This document shows, piece by piece, positions 27,703 to 41,355 of a stretch of 64,000 bases of DNA. Where the stretch lies: positions 1 to 64,000 of the forward strand of contig NZ_FQXA01000004.1 of NCBI RefSeq assembly GCF_900129835.1, read 5' to 3'. The notes under the pieces were generated by a model. The model was not told the DNA's origin and ran no database searches. It worked only from the letters and a program-made list of their open reading frames with translations. This stretch comes from Stutzerimonas xanthomarina DSM 18231 (GTDB taxonomy: Bacteria; Pseudomonadota; Gammaproteobacteria; Pseudomonadales; Pseudomonadaceae). The position numbers and the translations under genes are program-made. Each line of letters starts with the position of its first letter. Within the stretch, counting starts at the first letter, position 1.

Positions 27703-27722
27703 GTATTAGGAGCCAAGAGCCC

Positions 27723-28115
27723 ATGAGTATGCAGGACCCGTTAGCGGACATGCTAACTCGTATCCGTAATGCCCAGATGGCCGAAAAGTCCGTCGTAAGC
27801 ATGCCGTCTTCCACTCTGAAGGTGGCTGTAGCCAACGTTCTTCAGGGTGAAGGCTATATCGCAGGATACAACGTCAGCAGCGACGCCAAGCCGCAGCTGT
27901 CTATCGAGCTTAAGTATTTCGAGGGCCGTCCGGTCATCGAGGAGCTGAAGCGCGTAAGCCGTCCTGGCCTTCGCCAGTACAAATCCGTTGATCAGTTGCC
28001 GAAGGTTCGCGGCGGTCTGGGTGTTTCGATCGTATCCACCAACAAAGGTGTGATGACTGATCGGGCTGCTCGCGCTGCTGGCGTCGGCGGCGAAGTGCTC
28101 TGCACAGTGTTCTAA
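27723..28115 (+). CDS. rpsH: 30S ribosomal protein S8
   Basis: 130 aa, usual length. Starts [19 protein letters not shown] and ends with the RNA-binding [11 protein letters not shown]. Primary 16S rRNA binder of the platform; in E. coli it represses the spc operon. The 185-bp gap upstream, with two hairpins, is by far the longest inside this ribosomal block. Confidence 0.98.
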   Translation: MSMQDPLADMLTRIRNAQMAEKSVVSMPSSTLKVAVANVLQGEGYIAGYNVSSDAKPQLSIELKYFEGRPVIEELKRVSRPGLRQYKSVDQLPKVRGGLGVSIVSTNKGVMTDRAARAAGVGGEVLCTVF

Positions 28116-28127
28116 GGGGGGATAAGC

Positions 28128-28661
28128 ATGTCTCGCGTTGCTAAGAACCCCGTCAAGCTGCCCGCTGGTGTTGAATTCAACATGTCCGGCCAGCAGCTTT
28201 CGGTAAAGGGTGCCAAGGGCGCTCTCGAACTGAATGTGCACTCGTCCGTGGAAGTAATTCACGAGGCTGGTGAGTTGCGTTTCGCTGCTCGCAATGGCGA
28301 TCAGCAGAATCGCGCCATGGCCGGTACCACCCGTGCGCTGGTTAACAACATGGTGATTGGCGTCAGCCAAGGCTTCGAGCGCAAGCTCCAGCTGGTTGGT
28401 GTTGGTTACAAGGCGCAAGCCAAAGGTCAAGTGCTGTCCCTGGCTCTCGGCTTCTCGCACCCGGTGGAATATGAACTGCCGCAAGGCGTTACCGCTGAGA
28501 CCCCTAGCCAGACCGATATCCTGATCAAGGGTGTCGATAAGCAACTAGTCGGTCAGGTGGCTGCTGAAATCCGCGATTTCCGCCGTCCTGAGCCTTATAA
28601 AGGCAAAGGCGTGCGTTACTCGGACGAAGTGGTCCGTCGTAAAGAAGCTAAGAAGAAGTAG
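28128..28661 (+). CDS. rplF: 50S ribosomal protein L6
   Basis: 177 aa, usual length. Two repeated domains; the C-terminal [16 protein letters not shown] motif (~152-167) binds the sarcin-ricin loop region. Lies 12 bp after rpsH. Confidence 0.98.
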   Translation: MSRVAKNPVKLPAGVEFNMSGQQLSVKGAKGALELNVHSSVEVIHEAGELRFAARNGDQQNRAMAGTTRALVNNMVIGVSQGFERKLQLVGVGYKAQAKGQVLSLALGFSHPVEYELPQGVTAETPSQTDILIKGVDKQLVGQVAAEIRDFRRPEPYKGKGVRYSDEVVRRKEAKKK

Positions 28662-28671
28662 GGCATAGCAA

Positions 28672-29022
28672 ATGAGCGTAAAGAAAGTTACTCGTCTGCG
28701 TCGCGCTCGCAAGGCACGCCTGAAGATGCGCGAGCTGGAAACCGTACGCCTTTGTGTGTACCGCTCTTCCCAGCACATCTACGCCCAGGTCCTTTCGGCC
28801 GACGGCGGCAAGGTCCTGGCCAGCGCCTCGACTCTCGACAAAGAACTGCGCGGCGGTGCCACTGGCAACGTCGACGCTGCCAAGAAAGTTGGTCAGCTGG
28901 TCGCTGAGCGTGCTAAGGCCGCAGGTGTCACCCAGGTGGCGTTCGACCGTTCTGGCTTCAAGTACCACGGTCGTGTCAAGGCACTGGCTGATGCTGCTCG
29001 TGAAGGCGGGCTGGAGTTCTAA
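28672..29022 (+). CDS. rplR: 50S ribosomal protein L18
   Basis: 116 aa, usual length. Basic N terminus ([21 protein letters not shown], residues 1-21 approx.) and [12 protein letters not shown]; binds 5S rRNA with L5. Ends with [20 protein letters not shown]. Lies 10 bp after rplF. Confidence 0.97.
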   Translation: MSVKKVTRLRRARKARLKMRELETVRLCVYRSSQHIYAQVLSADGGKVLASASTLDKELRGGATGNVDAAKKVGQLVAERAKAAGVTQVAFDRSGFKYHGRVKALADAAREGGLEF

Positions 29023-29025
29023 GTT

Positions 29026-29526
29026 ATGGCATATAACGAGCAAAAGCGCGACGAAGGCTACATTGAGAAGCTGGTTCAAGTTAACCGCGTCGCCAAGACT
29101 GTAAAGGGTGGCCGTATCTTCACCTTCACCGCGTTGACCGTGGTGGGTGATGGTAAGGGTCGTGTAGGCTTCGGTCGCGGCAAGTCCCGTGAAGTGCCGG
29201 CTGCTATTCAGAAGGCCATGGAGGCGGCTCGCCGTAACATGATCCAGGTTGATCTGAACGGCACCACGCTGCAGTACGCTACCAAGGCGGCGCATGGCGC
29301 TTCCAAGGTCTACATGCAGCCTGCTTCCGAAGGTACTGGTGTGATCGCCGGTGGCGCCATGCGTGCCATTCTTGAAGTTGCTGGCGTGCAGAACGTCTTG
29401 GCCAAGTGCTACGGCTCTACCAATCCAGTGAACGTGGTTCATGCCACTTTCAAAGGTTTGAAGGCCATGCAGTCGCCTGAGTCGATCGCTGCCAAGCGTG
29501 GCAAGAGCGTCGAGGAGATTTCCTGA
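29026..29526 (+). CDS. rpsE: 30S ribosomal protein S5
   Basis: 166 aa, usual length. The [18 protein letters not shown] motif (~27-45), whose loop carries spectinomycin-resistance sites, appears wild-type. Helps decoding accuracy and mRNA helicase activity with S3 and S4. rpmD follows after 2 bp. Confidence 0.98.
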   Translation: MAYNEQKRDEGYIEKLVQVNRVAKTVKGGRIFTFTALTVVGDGKGRVGFGRGKSREVPAAIQKAMEAARRNMIQVDLNGTTLQYATKAAHGASKVYMQPASEGTGVIAGGAMRAILEVAGVQNVLAKCYGSTNPVNVVHATFKGLKAMQSPESIAAKRGKSVEEIS

Positions 29527-29528
29527 TC

Positions 29529-29708
29529 ATGGCTAACACCGTCAAGGTCACGCTGATCAAAAGCGTCAGCGGCCGTATCCCTAATCACAAGCTGTGCGTC
29601 AAAGGCCTTGGCCTTCGTCGCATTGGTCATACCGTTGAAGTTCAGGATACCCCTGAAAATCGCGGCATGATCAATAAGGCTTATTACATGCTCCGTGTGG
29701 AGGGCTAA
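29529..29708 (+). CDS. rpmD: 50S ribosomal protein L30
   Basis: 59 aa, the E. coli length, read directly from the sequence ([20 protein letters not shown], ending YYMLRVEG). The short form lacks the C-terminal extension of archaeal homologues. It sits 2 bp after rpsE and 3 bp before rplO, in the normal spc order. Confidence 0.97.
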   Translation: MANTVKVTLIKSVSGRIPNHKLCVKGLGLRRIGHTVEVQDTPENRGMINKAYYMLRVEG

Positions 29709-29711
29709 GCC

Positions 29712-30146
29712 ATGCAACTGAACGATCTGCGTTCTGCGCCGGGTGCCCGTCGCGAAAAGCTGCGTCCTGGTCGTGGTATCGGTAGTGGTCTAGGCAAGAC
29801 CGGTGGCCGCGGCCACAAGGGTCAGACTTCCCGCTCCGGCGGCAAGATCGCTCCCGGGTTCGAGGGCGGCCAGCAGCCATTGCATCGTCGTCTGCCGAAG
29901 TTCGGCTTCGTTTCGCTGAAGGCCATGGATCGCGCAGAAGTGCGTACTTCCGAGTTGGCCAAGGTCGAAGGCGATGTCGTCTCCGTGCAAAGCCTCAAGG
30001 ATGCCAACATCATCAACCAAAACGTGCAGCGTGTGAAAGTGATGCTGTCTGGTGAGGTTGGTCGGGCTGTGACCCTGAAAGGCATCGCCGCCACCAAAGG
30101 TGCGCGTGCGGCTATCGAAGCAGCTGGCGGCAAGTTCGAGGAATAA
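29712..30146 (+). CDS. rplO: 50S ribosomal protein L15
   Basis: 144 aa, usual length. Glycine- and lysine-rich N-terminal half ([19 protein letters not shown], ~21-39) threads into 23S rRNA. The stop is immediately followed by the secY start, with no bases between. Confidence 0.98.
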   Translation: MQLNDLRSAPGARREKLRPGRGIGSGLGKTGGRGHKGQTSRSGGKIAPGFEGGQQPLHRRLPKFGFVSLKAMDRAEVRTSELAKVEGDVVSVQSLKDANIINQNVQRVKVMLSGEVGRAVTLKGIAATKGARAAIEAAGGKFEE

Positions 30147-31475
30147 ATGGCTAAGCAAGGTGCTCTCTCCGCGCTGAGTAATGGCGGGCTGTCTGAACTC
30201 TGGGCTCGTCTGCGCTTTTTGCTGATGGCGATTGTCGTCTATCGAGTAGGGGCGCACATCCCGGTGCCGGGGATAAATCCCGACAGGTTGGCCGAGCTGT
30301 TCCGTCAGAACGAAGGGACCATCCTTAGTCTGTTCAACATGTTTTCAGGTGGCGCACTGGAGCGCATGAGCATCTTTGCGTTGGGGATCATGCCGTATAT
30401 CTCGGCATCGATCATCATGCAGCTCATGACAGCTGTCAGTCCGCAACTTGAACAGTTGAAAAAGGAAGGCGAGGCCGGTCGCCGCAAGATTAGTCAGTAC
30501 ACGCGTTATCTGACGCTCGTTCTGGCGATCGTGCAGGCCATCGGTATGTCTGTCGGTCTGGCCGGTCAGGGCGTCGCATTCAGCAGTGACTTTGGCTTCT
30601 ACTTTGTTGCCATCACGACGTTTGTGGCGGGCGCGATGTTCATGATGTGGCTGGGTGAGCAGATCACTGAGCGTGGTGTCGGCAACGGCATCTCAATGTT
30701 GATTTTTGCCGGTATCGTTGCTGGTTTGCCGGGCGCCCTTGGGCAGTCCTTCGAATCGGCTCGCCAGGGTGATGTCAATATCATTGCGCTGTTGGCTGTT
30801 GGTCTCCTGGCCGTCGCGATCATCGGTTTCGTGGTCTTCATTGAGCGTGGTCAGCGGCGGATTGCCGTGCACTATGCCAAGCGTCAGCAGGGTCGAAAGG
30901 TCTTTGCTGCGCAGACGAGCCACTTGCCCTTGAAGGTCAATATGGCGGGTGTGATTCCGGCAATTTTTGCGAGCAGCATTCTATTGTTCCCAGCTTCGTT
31001 GGGTCAGTGGTTTGGTCAGTCGGAAAGCATGAGCTGGTTGGCTGATGTCTCGCAGGCGATTGCTCCCGGTCAGCCATTGAATATCTTGTTGTTCAGTGCC
31101 GGTATCATCTTTTTCTGCTTCTTCTATACGGCGTTGATGTTCAACCCTAAAGACGTTGCTGAAAACCTGAAGAAGTCCGGTGCATTTATTCCGGGGATTC
31201 GTCCTGGTGAGCAGTCAGCGCGCTATATCGATGGTGTGTTGACCCGCTTGACCTTGTTCGGCGCCCTGTACATGACGGCTGTTTGTTTGCTTCCCCAGTT
31301 CCTGGTGGTTGCTGCAAATGTACCGTTCTACCTTGGCGGGACCTCGTTGCTGATCGTGGTGGTGGTTGTCATGGACTTTATGTCCCAAGTGCAATCTCAC
31401 CTCATGTCTCACCAGTACGATTCCCTGATGAAAAAAGCCAACCTGAAGGGGTATGGCAGCGGAATGCTTCGCTGA
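30147..31475 (+). CDS. secY: Preprotein translocase subunit SecY
   Basis: 442 aa, usual length, with ten hydrophobic segments. Conserved plug and lateral-gate areas include HIPVPGI near the N terminus, [15 protein letters not shown] and [16 protein letters not shown]. It forms the protein-conducting channel with SecE (4465) and SecG. Directly abuts rplO, so its translation depends on ribosomal operon expression. Confidence 0.99.
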   Translation: MAKQGALSALSNGGLSELWARLRFLLMAIVVYRVGAHIPVPGINPDRLAELFRQNEGTILSLFNMFSGGALERMSIFALGIMPYISASIIMQLMTAVSPQLEQLKKEGEAGRRKISQYTRYLTLVLAIVQAIGMSVGLAGQGVAFSSDFGFYFVAITTFVAGAMFMMWLGEQITERGVGNGISMLIFAGIVAGLPGALGQSFESARQGDVNIIALLAVGLLAVAIIGFVVFIERGQRRIAVHYAKRQQGRKVFAAQTSHLPLKVNMAGVIPAIFASSILLFPASLGQWFGQSESMSWLADVSQAIAPGQPLNILLFSAGIIFFCFFYTALMFNPKDVAENLKKSGAFIPGIRPGEQSARYIDGVLTRLTLFGALYMTAVCLLPQFLVVAANVPFYLGGTSLLIVVVVVMDFMSQVQSHLMSHQYDSLMKKANLKGYGSGMLR

Positions 31476-31502
31476 TCTGTCCGTAAGGTTCCAGGAGATA
31501 TC

Positions 31503-31619
31503 ATGAAAGTTCGCGCATCGGTCAAGAAACTGTGCCGTAACTGCAAGATCGTCCGCCGCGAAGGCGTCGTTCGAGTAATCTGCAGTGCAGAACCGCGTCA
31601 CAAACAGCGCCAAGGCTAG
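31503..31619 (+). CDS. rpmJ: 50S ribosomal protein L36, zinc-binding form
   Basis: 38 aa, read directly ([20 protein letters not shown], ending EPRHKQRQG). Cys11, Cys14, Cys27 and His32 form the zinc ribbon, so this is the zinc-dependent paralogue. Lies 27 bp after secY with AGGAGA before the ATG. Confidence 0.97.
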   Translation: MKVRASVKKLCRNCKIVRREGVVRVICSAEPRHKQRQG

Positions 31620-31638
31620 TTGTGAGCTAAGGCTCGAG

Positions 31639-31670
31639 CCCGGCAGCTAGTGCGCTGCCGGGTTGATTAT
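31639..31670 (+). terminator. Hairpin terminator candidate between spc and alpha operons
   Basis: Perfect 9-bp stem CCCGGCAGC (31639-31647) with GCTGCCGGG (31654-31662), loop TAGTGC, then TTGATTATTTG. The T-rich tail is interrupted. The 80 bp from here to rpsM would hold the S4-responsive alpha leader if it is conserved; I cannot define its fold by eye. Confidence 0.5.
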
Positions 31671-31750
31671 TTGTTATTACAGCGTTAGTATCTCGCGCCC
31701 TTTTCTTGGCTTCCGGGGCGTTGGGTAGCTGTCAATTGGAGTTTCACTGA

Positions 31751-32107
31751 ATGGCCCGTATTGCAGGCGTAAACATTCCGGATAACAAGCACACTGTTAT
31801 CTCGCTGACCTACATCTATGGTGTTGGTCGCACCCGTGCGCAGACTATCTGCGCTGCTACCGGCGTCAATCCGGCGGCAAAAATTAAGGATCTCACTGAC
31901 GAGCAGGTTGAACTGCTGCGTGGCGAAGTGGGCAAGTTCATCGTTGAAGGTGACCTGCGTCGCGAAGTCAACATGAAGATCAAGCGCTTGATGGACCTGG
32001 GTTGCTACCGCGGCCTGCGTCATCGTCGTGGTCTGCCGGTGCGCGGTCAGCGTACCAAGACCAACGCTCGTACCCGTAAGGGTCCGCGTAAGCCGATCCG
32101 CAAGTAA
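31751..32107 (+). CDS. rpsM: 30S ribosomal protein S13
   Basis: 118 aa, usual length. Starts [23 protein letters not shown]-terminal basic tail [18 protein letters not shown] reaches the P-site tRNA. First gene of the alpha operon rpsM-rpsK-rpsD-rpoA-rplQ. Confidence 0.98.
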   Translation: MARIAGVNIPDNKHTVISLTYIYGVGRTRAQTICAATGVNPAAKIKDLTDEQVELLRGEVGKFIVEGDLRREVNMKIKRLMDLGCYRGLRHRRGLPVRGQRTKTNARTRKGPRKPIRK

Positions 32108-32137
32108 TCGCGTTAGCGCATCGACAGGAATCTAATC

Positions 32138-32527
32138 ATGGCAAAACCTGCTGCTCGTCCTCGTAAAAAAATCAAAAAGACGGTGGTTGATGGCATCGCC
32201 CACATCCACGCGTCTTTCAATAACACCATCATCACTATCACCGATCGCCAAGGCAACGCGTTGTCCTGGGCTACGTCCGGTGGTTCCGGTTTCCGCGGCT
32301 CTCGTAAGAGCACACCGTTCGCTGCCCAGGTGGCTGCCGAGCGTGCTGGTCAGGCGGCACTGGAATATGGCCTCAAGAACCTCGACGTCAACGTCAAGGG
32401 TCCTGGTCCGGGCCGTGAATCTGCTGTTCGTGCATTGAACGGCTGTGGTTATAAAATCGCCAGCATCACCGACGTGACGCCAATCCCGCACAACGGGTGC
32501 CGTCCGCCGAAGAAGCGCCGCGTGTAA
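32138..32527 (+). CDS. rpsK: 30S ribosomal protein S11
   Basis: 129 aa, usual length. Motifs [20 protein letters not shown] and [17 protein letters not shown] at the C terminus. Located on the 30S platform near the E-site mRNA. Lies 30 bp after rpsM. Confidence 0.98.
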   Translation: MAKPAARPRKKIKKTVVDGIAHIHASFNNTIITITDRQGNALSWATSGGSGFRGSRKSTPFAAQVAAERAGQAALEYGLKNLDVNVKGPGPGRESAVRALNGCGYKIASITDVTPIPHNGCRPPKKRRV

Positions 32528-32544
32528 TCAGGAGACAGTGAGAA

Positions 32545-33165
32545 ATGGCTCGTTATATTGGTCCCAAGTGCAAACTGTCTCGTCGTGAAGGCACCGATCT
32601 CTTTTTGAAGAGTGGTGTACGCGCGCTCGAATCGAAGTGCAACATCGAAACCCCGCCGGGTGTTCATGGTCAGCGTCGTGGTCGTCTGTCTGACTACGGT
32701 ACTCAGCTGCGTGAAAAGCAGAAAGTGCGTCGTATCTACGGCGTGTTGGAGCGTCAGTTCAGCGGCTACTACAAAGAAGCGGCCAGCCGTAAGGGTGCTA
32801 CCGGCGAAAACTTGCTGCAACTGCTGGAATGCCGTCTGGATAACGTGGTTTATCGGATGGGCTTCGGCTCGACTCGTGCCGAATCGCGTCAGCTTGTTTC
32901 CCACAAAGCTATTAGCGTCAATGGCAAGACCGTGAACGTTCCGTCCTATCAGGTGAAGGCGGGCGATGTGGTCGCTATTCGTGAGAAGTGCCGTAACCAG
33001 CTGCGTATCGCCCAAGCCCTGGAACTGTGTGCACAGCGCGGTCGCGTTGAGTGGGTCGAAGTAGATACCGACAAGAAATCTGGCGTTTTCAAGAGTGTTC
33101 CGGCTCGCAGTGATCTGTCTGCCGACATCAACGAAAACCTGATTGTCGAGCTCTACTCCAAGTAA
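32545..33165 (+). CDS. rpsD: 30S ribosomal protein S4
   Basis: 206 aa, usual length. Starts [20 protein letters not shown]; an S4 RNA-binding domain lies at ~96-156 ([20 protein letters not shown]). Lacks the N-terminal CxxC zinc knuckle, as in E. coli. A primary 16S binder and the alpha-operon repressor in relatives. Confidence 0.98.
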   Translation: MARYIGPKCKLSRREGTDLFLKSGVRALESKCNIETPPGVHGQRRGRLSDYGTQLREKQKVRRIYGVLERQFSGYYKEAASRKGATGENLLQLLECRLDNVVYRMGFGSTRAESRQLVSHKAISVNGKTVNVPSYQVKAGDVVAIREKCRNQLRIAQALELCAQRGRVEWVEVDTDKKSGVFKSVPARSDLSADINENLIVELYSK

Positions 33166-33187
33166 GGGCTAGAAAATAGGTGTATCC

Positions 33188-34189
33188 ATGCAGATTTCGG
33201 TAAATGAGTTCCTGACCCCCCGCCATATCGATGTGCAGGTGGTCAGTCCGACCCGTGCCAAGATCACTCTCGAGCCTCTCGAGCGCGGTTTTGGCCATAC
33301 CCTGGGCAACGCGCTGCGTCGCATTCTGTTGTCCTCCATGCCCGGCTGTGCTGTGGTCGAGGCTGAGATCGACGGTGTGCTTCACGAGTACAGCGCTATC
33401 GAGGGCGTGCAGGAAGATGTCATCGAAATCCTGCTGAACCTCAAAGGTATCGCCATCAAGCTGCACGGCCGTGATGAAGTGACCTTGAGCCTGGTGAAGA
33501 AGGGCGCGGGCGCTGTTACCGCTGCCGATATCCAGCTGGATCACGATGTCGAAATCGTCAATGGCGATCACTTGATCGCCAACCTGGCGGCTAATGGCTC
33601 GATCAACATGAAGCTCAAGGTCGCTCGCGGCCGTGGCTACGAGCCGGCTGACGCGCGTCAGAGTGATGAAGATGAGAGCCGTAGTATTGGCCGTCTTCAG
33701 CTCGATGCTACCTTCAGTCCGGTCCGTCGCGTGGCTTATGTTGTCGAAAATGCTCGTGTTGAGCAGCGCACCAACTTGGACAAGCTGGTTATCGACCTGG
33801 AAACCAACGGAACCCTGGATCCTGAAGAAGCGATCCGTCGGGCCGCGACCATCCTGCAACAGCAGTTGGCCGCGTTCGTCGACCTCAAGGGTGACAGCGA
33901 GCCGGTCGTGGTCGAGCAGGAAGACGAGATCGATCCGATCCTGTTGCGTCCAGTTGATGACTTGGAACTGACCGTACGTTCGGCGAACTGCCTCAAGGCA
34001 GAAAACATCTACTACATCGGTGACCTGATCCAGCGCACCGAGGTTGAGTTGTTGAAGACGCCGAACCTGGGCAAGAAGTCTCTGACTGAAATCAAAGATG
34101 TTCTGGCTTCTCGTGGTCTGTCTCTCGGCATGCGCCTCGACAATTGGCCGCCGGCCAGTCTCAAGAAGGACGATAAGGCTACGGCCTGA
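33188..34189 (+). CDS. rpoA: RNA polymerase alpha subunit
   Basis: 333 aa, the pseudomonad length. The N-terminal domain dimerises and starts polymerase assembly ([20 protein letters not shown], ~35-54). A flexible linker precedes the C-terminal domain (~250-325, [20 protein letters not shown]), which binds UP elements and activators such as ANR. Located between rpsD and rplQ as usual. Confidence 0.99.
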   Translation: MQISVNEFLTPRHIDVQVVSPTRAKITLEPLERGFGHTLGNALRRILLSSMPGCAVVEAEIDGVLHEYSAIEGVQEDVIEILLNLKGIAIKLHGRDEVTLSLVKKGAGAVTAADIQLDHDVEIVNGDHLIANLAANGSINMKLKVARGRGYEPADARQSDEDESRSIGRLQLDATFSPVRRVAYVVENARVEQRTNLDKLVIDLETNGTLDPEEAIRRAATILQQQLAAFVDLKGDSEPVVVEQEDEIDPILLRPVDDLELTVRSANCLKAENIYYIGDLIQRTEVELLKTPNLGKKSLTEIKDVLASRGLSLGMRLDNWPPASLKKDDKATA

Positions 34190-34234
34190 TCGACCATAGT
34201 CACCGAACTGATCGTTTGGTAAGGAATTTCAATC

Positions 34235-34621
34235 ATGCGTCATCGTAAAAGTGGCCGTCATCTCAGCCGCACAAGCGCTCACCGCAAGGCCATGTTTCAG
34301 AACATGGCGGTGTCGCTGTTCGAGCACGAACTGATCAAGACAACCCTGCCTAAGGCCAAGGAACTGCGTCGCGTTGCTGAGCCGCTGATCACTCTGGCCA
34401 AGGAAGACAGTGTCGCTAATCGTCGTCTGGCTTTCGATCGGACTCGTTCCAAGGCAATCGTTGGCAAGTTGTTCAACGATCTGGGCCCGCGTTACGCCAC
34501 CCGTCAGGGCGGCTATCTGCGTATCCTCAAGTGCGGTTTCCGTGCAGGAGACAACGCACCTATGGCTTACGTCGAACTGGTTGACCGTCCGGTTACCGGT
34601 GAGGTGGAAGCAGCCGAATAA
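34235..34621 (+). CDS. rplQ: 50S ribosomal protein L17
   Basis: 128 aa, usual length. Starts [20 protein letters not shown]. Lies at the tunnel exit. Last gene of the alpha operon, followed by a strong terminator. Confidence 0.98.
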   Translation: MRHRKSGRHLSRTSAHRKAMFQNMAVSLFEHELIKTTLPKAKELRRVAEPLITLAKEDSVANRRLAFDRTRSKAIVGKLFNDLGPRYATRQGGYLRILKCGFRAGDNAPMAYVELVDRPVTGEVEAAE

Positions 34622-34645
34622 GCTACGGCTTTTTCGGACAAAAAG

Positions 34646-34671
34646 AACCGAGCCTCAGGCTCGGTTTTTTT
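34646..34671 (+). terminator. Rho-independent terminator of the ribosomal protein block
   Basis: Stem AACCGAGCC (34646-34654) with GGCTCGGTT (34658-34666), loop TCA, then a seven-base T-run. It closes the S10-spc-alpha series. Confidence 0.93.
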
Positions 34672-34709
34672 ATATCCGTATTTTCTATCGCCTACGTTGA
34701 CTCAACGCA

Positions 34710-34739
34710 TTGGTCCCGCTCCGTTCTGCTTCCTATGAT
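34710..34739 (+). promoter_or_regulatory. Possible katA promoter
   Basis: TTGGTC (34710-34715) and TATGAT (34734-34739) with an 18-bp spacer. It would give a ~60-nt leader before katA. A complete OxyR-type tetrad (ATAG/CTAT spaced by 7) is not visible nearby, only single CTAT elements. Confidence 0.35.
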
Positions 34740-34805
34740 GACAGCCACACCACCGGCATTCCCGGTTTCGCTGCAAATGATGGATAGCCGTTCGAGGAGC
34801 TAAAC

Positions 34806-36266
34806 ATGACTGACAAACGCAGGTTGACGACCGTTGCCGGTGCGCCGGTAGCTGAAAACCAGAACTCACTGACTGCGGGCCCGCGTGGTCCGATGTTGCT
34901 GCAGGACGTCTGGTTCCTGGAGAAACTGGCGCATTTTGACCGTGAAGTGATTCCTGAGCGGCGTATGCATGCCAAAGGTTCCGGTGCTTTCGGCGAGTTT
35001 GTGGTGACCCACGACATCACCCGCTACACCAAGGCTGCGATCTTTTCCGAGGTGGGCAAGAAGACTCCGATGTTTGCCCGCTTCTCCACCGTGGCCGGCG
35101 AGCGTGGAGCCGCCGATGCCGAGCGCGATATTCGTGGCTATGCACTGAAGTTTTATACCGAGCAGGGTAATTGGGACATGGTCGGCAACAACACGCCGGT
35201 ATTCTTTTTCCGCGACCCGCTGAAGTTCCCCGACCTGAACCATGCGGTCAAGCGCGACCCGCGCACAAACATGCGCAGCGCCAACAACAACTGGGACTTC
35301 TGGACCGGTCTGCCGGAGGCGTTGCACCAGATCACCTACGTGATGGGCGACCGGGGCATTCCCGCCTCGTACCGGCACATGCACGGTTTCGGCTCGCACA
35401 CTTACAGCTTTATCAGCCCCGATCACCAACGCTACTGGGTCAAGTTCCACTTCAAGACCCAGCAGGGCATCAAGAACCTCACCGATGCGGAGGCAGCCGC
35501 CATCGTCGCCAGCGATCGTGAGAGCTCGCAACGGGATCTGTTCGAAGCCATCGAGCGCGGTGAATTCCCACGCTGGACGATGTACGTGCAGGTGATGCCC
35601 GAAACCGAGGCGGCGAGCTATCGCTTCCATCCGTTCGACTTGACTAAGGTCTGGTCGAAGAAGGACTACCCGCTGATCGAAGTCGGCTACTACGAGCTGA
35701 ATCGCAATGCCGACAACTATTTCCAGGATGTCGAGCAAGCAGCATTTACGCCCGCTAACGTGGTGCCGGGTATCAGCTTTTCGCCGGATCGCATGCTGCA
35801 GGGGCGTCTGTTCTCCTACGGCGACGCGCAGCGCTACCGCCTGGGCGTCAACCACCACCAGATTCCGGTAAACGCGCCGCGCTGCCCGGTGCACAGCTTC
35901 CACCGTGATGGTGCCATGCGCGTGGACGGCAATCACGGTGGCCGCCTGCACTACGAGCCGAACACCTACGGTGAGTGGCAGGAGCAGCCCGATTTCAGTG
36001 AGCCGCCGTTGGCACTAGAAGGTGCTGCTGCCCGTTACGATTACCGCTCGGATGATGCGGATTATTTCACCCAGCCGGGTGATCTGTTCCGCTTGATGGA
36101 GACAGATGAACAACAGCGCCTGTTCGGCAATACGGCGCGGGCGATGGGGGACGCGGCACGGCATATCAAGCTGCGTCACATCAGACACTGCTATCTGGCC
36201 GATCCGGCTTATGGTGCCGGCGTTGCGACAGCGCTCGATCTGCCGATCGAGGAGGCGTTGACCTGA
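34806..36266 (+). CDS. katA: Catalase KatA (monofunctional haem catalase)
   Basis: 486 aa, a small-subunit catalase that splits hydrogen peroxide into water and oxygen. The catalytic His lies in [11 protein letters not shown] (~55), the distal Asn in [13 protein letters not shown] (~128), and the proximal haem tyrosine in [14 protein letters not shown] (~337). No signal peptide is seen, so it is probably mainly cytoplasmic. GAGGAGC precedes the ATG. As in P. aeruginosa it follows rplQ, but the bacterioferritin gene bfrA, expected next, is absent and uvrA follows directly on the other strand. Confidence 0.96.
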   Translation: MTDKRRLTTVAGAPVAENQNSLTAGPRGPMLLQDVWFLEKLAHFDREVIPERRMHAKGSGAFGEFVVTHDITRYTKAAIFSEVGKKTPMFARFSTVAGERGAADAERDIRGYALKFYTEQGNWDMVGNNTPVFFFRDPLKFPDLNHAVKRDPRTNMRSANNNWDFWTGLPEALHQITYVMGDRGIPASYRHMHGFGSHTYSFISPDHQRYWVKFHFKTQQGIKNLTDAEAAAIVASDRESSQRDLFEAIERGEFPRWTMYVQVMPETEAASYRFHPFDLTKVWSKKDYPLIEVGYYELNRNADNYFQDVEQAAFTPANVVPGISFSPDRMLQGRLFSYGDAQRYRLGVNHHQIPVNAPRCPVHSFHRDGAMRVDGNHGGRLHYEPNTYGEWQEQPDFSEPPLALEGAAARYDYRSDDADYFTQPGDLFRLMETDEQQRLFGNTARAMGDAARHIKLRHIRHCYLADPAYGAGVATALDLPIEEALT

Positions 36267-36286
36267 TCGCTGATACTGGCGCAATA

Positions 36287-36313
36287 AAAACCGCAGCACT
36301 GCTGCGGTTTTTT
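36287..36313. terminator. Bidirectional terminator between katA and uvrA
   Basis: AAAACCGCAGC (36287-36297) pairs with GCTGCGGTTTT around 36301-36311, loop ACT/CTG region, with A-run on the left and T-run on the right. It can terminate both converging genes, katA (+) and uvrA (-). Confidence 0.88.
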
Positions 36314-36336
36314 GTTTTCGGAAAGACCGGGCCTGC

Positions 36337-39186
<2,850 letters not shown>

Positions 39187-39317
39187 AGCAGCCTCGCATG
39201 GCGGGCGAAAACCCGAAAGTATACGGCCAGGGGCGACATCGCGGCAAAGTAGCAAACCTGTGCCGAGCAGGGTATGACTGTTAGAATCGCCGCCGGTTAA
39301 TTCAAGCGAGACCCCAC

Positions 39318-40685
39318 ATGCAGGATCCTTACAGCGAGCGCATGAGCGCTGGCGAAACCCGCGCAGCCTCCGGATTAGCGCTGGTATTCGCGTTTCGCAT
39401 GCTCGGCATGTTCATGGTTCTGCCGGTGCTGGCAACCTATGGAATGGATCTGCAGGGCGCAACGCCGGCACTCATTGGTCTCGCCATTGGTGCTTATGGT
39501 TTGACCCAGGCGGTGCTGCAAATTCCGTTCGGAGTGATTTCCGACCGAATTGGCCGTCTTCCAGTGATCTATTTCGGGCTGTTGATCTTTGCCGCTGGCG
39601 CTGTGCTCGCCGCAACGGCTGACTCCATCTGGGGCGTGATTGCCGGTCGTGTCCTGCAGGGTGCAGGTGCGATCTCGGCTGCGGTCATGGCGTTGCTGTC
39701 GGACCTGACTCGCGAGCAACATCGCACCAAGGCAATGGCGATGATTGGCATGAGTATCGGCGTATCGTTCGCGGTAGCAATGGTTGTCGGGCCGCTGCTG
39801 ACGAGCGCATTCGGGCTTTCCGGCCTGTTTTGGGTAACGGCAGGTATGGCGGCGTTAGGCATCCTGGTCGTGGCCGCAATTCCGCGCGCTCCTGCGCATA
39901 TCCGGCACCGCGAATCTGGCGTCGCCCGGCAGGCCTTGGGTGCAACGCTTCGCCATCCCGATCTGCTGCGGCTTGATTTTAGTATTTTTGCGCTGCATGC
40001 CGTTCTGATGGCCAGTTTCGTCGCGTTGCCGCTGGCGCTCGTGAATGAAGCTGCTCTGCCCAAGGAACAACACTGGTGGGTGTACTTGGCCGCGCTGGTG
40101 GTAGGTTTCTTCGGTATGGTGCCGTTCATCATCTATGGTGAAAAGAAGCGCCAGATGAAGCGCGTCGTCCTGGGGTCGGTCGCGGTGCTCCTGCTCTCGG
40201 AGTTGTTCCTCTGGTGGTTCGGCAATCAGCTCTGGTCGCTGGTCGCCGGGATGATCGTGTTCTTCATCGCCTTTAACTTGCTGGAGGCCTCGTTGCCGTC
40301 GCTGATCAGCAAGGTCGCGCCTGCAGGAGGCAAGGGAACGGCGATGGGAATTTATTCAACCAGCCAGTTTCTCGGCTCCGGCCTGGGCGGCGTGCTTGGG
40401 GGCTGGCTCTTCCAGCTGGGCGGCCTGGGGCCGGTGTTTGCAGGGTGTGTAGCACTGTGCGCGCTGTGGTTTGTCGTGACCTGGAGTATGCGAGAGCCAC
40501 CCTATGTGACGGGGCTGCGTCTACCGCTGTCCGCCGGGGCGGCGTGTAATCCCGCGCTCACCGAGCAAATAATGGCGGTCACGGGCGTATCCGACGCAGT
40601 GGTTATCGGCGAGGAGTCCGCTGCCTATCTGAAGGTAGACATGAAGACCCTGGATCGGGCCGCACTGGATCGTCTGGTGGCCTGA
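39318..40685 (+). CDS. YajR-like MFS transporter
   Basis: 455 aa with about 12 membrane segments. The MFS signature [16 protein letters not shown] follows helix 2 (~72-87). After the last helix (~395) a soluble tail of ~60 residues ([27 protein letters not shown], given as residues ~413-440) resembles the ferredoxin-like YAM domain of E. coli YajR, which also has 454 residues. YajR is a drug/H+ antiporter-type protein; substrate unknown. It is divergent from uvrA and precedes ssb, the same order as P. aeruginosa. Confidence 0.85.
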   Translation: MQDPYSERMSAGETRAASGLALVFAFRMLGMFMVLPVLATYGMDLQGATPALIGLAIGAYGLTQAVLQIPFGVISDRIGRLPVIYFGLLIFAAGAVLAATADSIWGVIAGRVLQGAGAISAAVMALLSDLTREQHRTKAMAMIGMSIGVSFAVAMVVGPLLTSAFGLSGLFWVTAGMAALGILVVAAIPRAPAHIRHRESGVARQALGATLRHPDLLRLDFSIFALHAVLMASFVALPLALVNEAALPKEQHWWVYLAALVVGFFGMVPFIIYGEKKRQMKRVVLGSVAVLLLSELFLWWFGNQLWSLVAGMIVFFIAFNLLEASLPSLISKVAPAGGKGTAMGIYSTSQFLGSGLGGVLGGWLFQLGGLGPVFAGCVALCALWFVVTWSMREPPYVTGLRLPLSAGAACNPALTEQIMAVTGVSDAVVIGEESAAYLKVDMKTLDRAALDRLVA

Positions 40686-40850
40686 CCGAACGCCGCCACA
40701 CTCCAGTCCCCAAGCTTGTGGCTTTGGACCTTCGTCCGGTTGCGCCGGTTGGCCGACCTCTGACGGTAGGGTAAGATTGCCAGTCATTGGCTGTATCCCG
40801 CTTGCGACGATTCGAGCCAACACATTCATGTTTCAGCAAAGGAGTTACCC

Positions 40851-41345
40851 ATGGCCAGAGGGGTGAATAAAGTCATCTTGATCGGCAATGTCGGCGGCGA
40901 CCCGGAAACCCGCTACATGCCCAATGGCAATGCGGTGACCAACATCACGCTGGCTACCACCGATAGCTGGAAGGACAAGCAGACCGGACAGCAGCAGGAA
41001 CGCACCGAGTGGCATCGGGTCGTGCTGTTCGGCAAGGTCGCCGAGATCGCTGGCGAATACCTGCGCAAGGGCTCGCAGTGCTACATCGAAGGCCGCCTGC
41101 AGACCCGCGAATGGGAAAAGGACGGCGTGAAGCGCTACACCACCGAGGTGGTCGTGGACATGGGTGGCACTATGCAGCTACTAGGCGGCCGTGGTGGCAG
41201 TTCCGACGACGCGCCGCGTCAATCCCAGCCGCGTCCGCAGCGCGAATCTCAGCCGCAACAGCAGTCGCGTCCGCAGTCTCAGCCGCAACCCGCTCAGCAG
41301 CCGGCTCCGGATTACGACAGTTTCGACGACGATATCCCGTTCTAG
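40851..41345 (+). CDS. ssb: Single-stranded DNA-binding protein
   Basis: 164 aa. N-terminal OB fold ([21 protein letters not shown], ~1-21, to ~110), a Gln/Pro/Arg-rich linker (~118-152), and the acidic partner-binding tip DDDIPF. It protects ssDNA and recruits repair and replication proteins. The proximity to uvrA is conserved in Proteobacteria. AAGGAG precedes the ATG. The 165-bp gap upstream holds no clear promoter that I can support. Confidence 0.98.
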   Translation: MARGVNKVILIGNVGGDPETRYMPNGNAVTNITLATTDSWKDKQTGQQQERTEWHRVVLFGKVAEIAGEYLRKGSQCYIEGRLQTREWEKDGVKRYTTEVVVDMGGTMQLLGGRGGSSDDAPRQSQPRPQRESQPQQQSRPQSQPQPAQQPAPDYDSFDDDIPF

Positions 41346-41355
41346 AGTTCACTCC

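Noticed and set aside
34672..34805. OxyR site before katA
   Set aside because: Single CTAT elements occur, but not the four-part array with 7-bp spacing.
39187..39317. LexA (SOS) box before uvrA
   Set aside because: Only CTG...CAG with 7 bases between is present near 39260; the CTGT-N8-ACAG pattern is not met.
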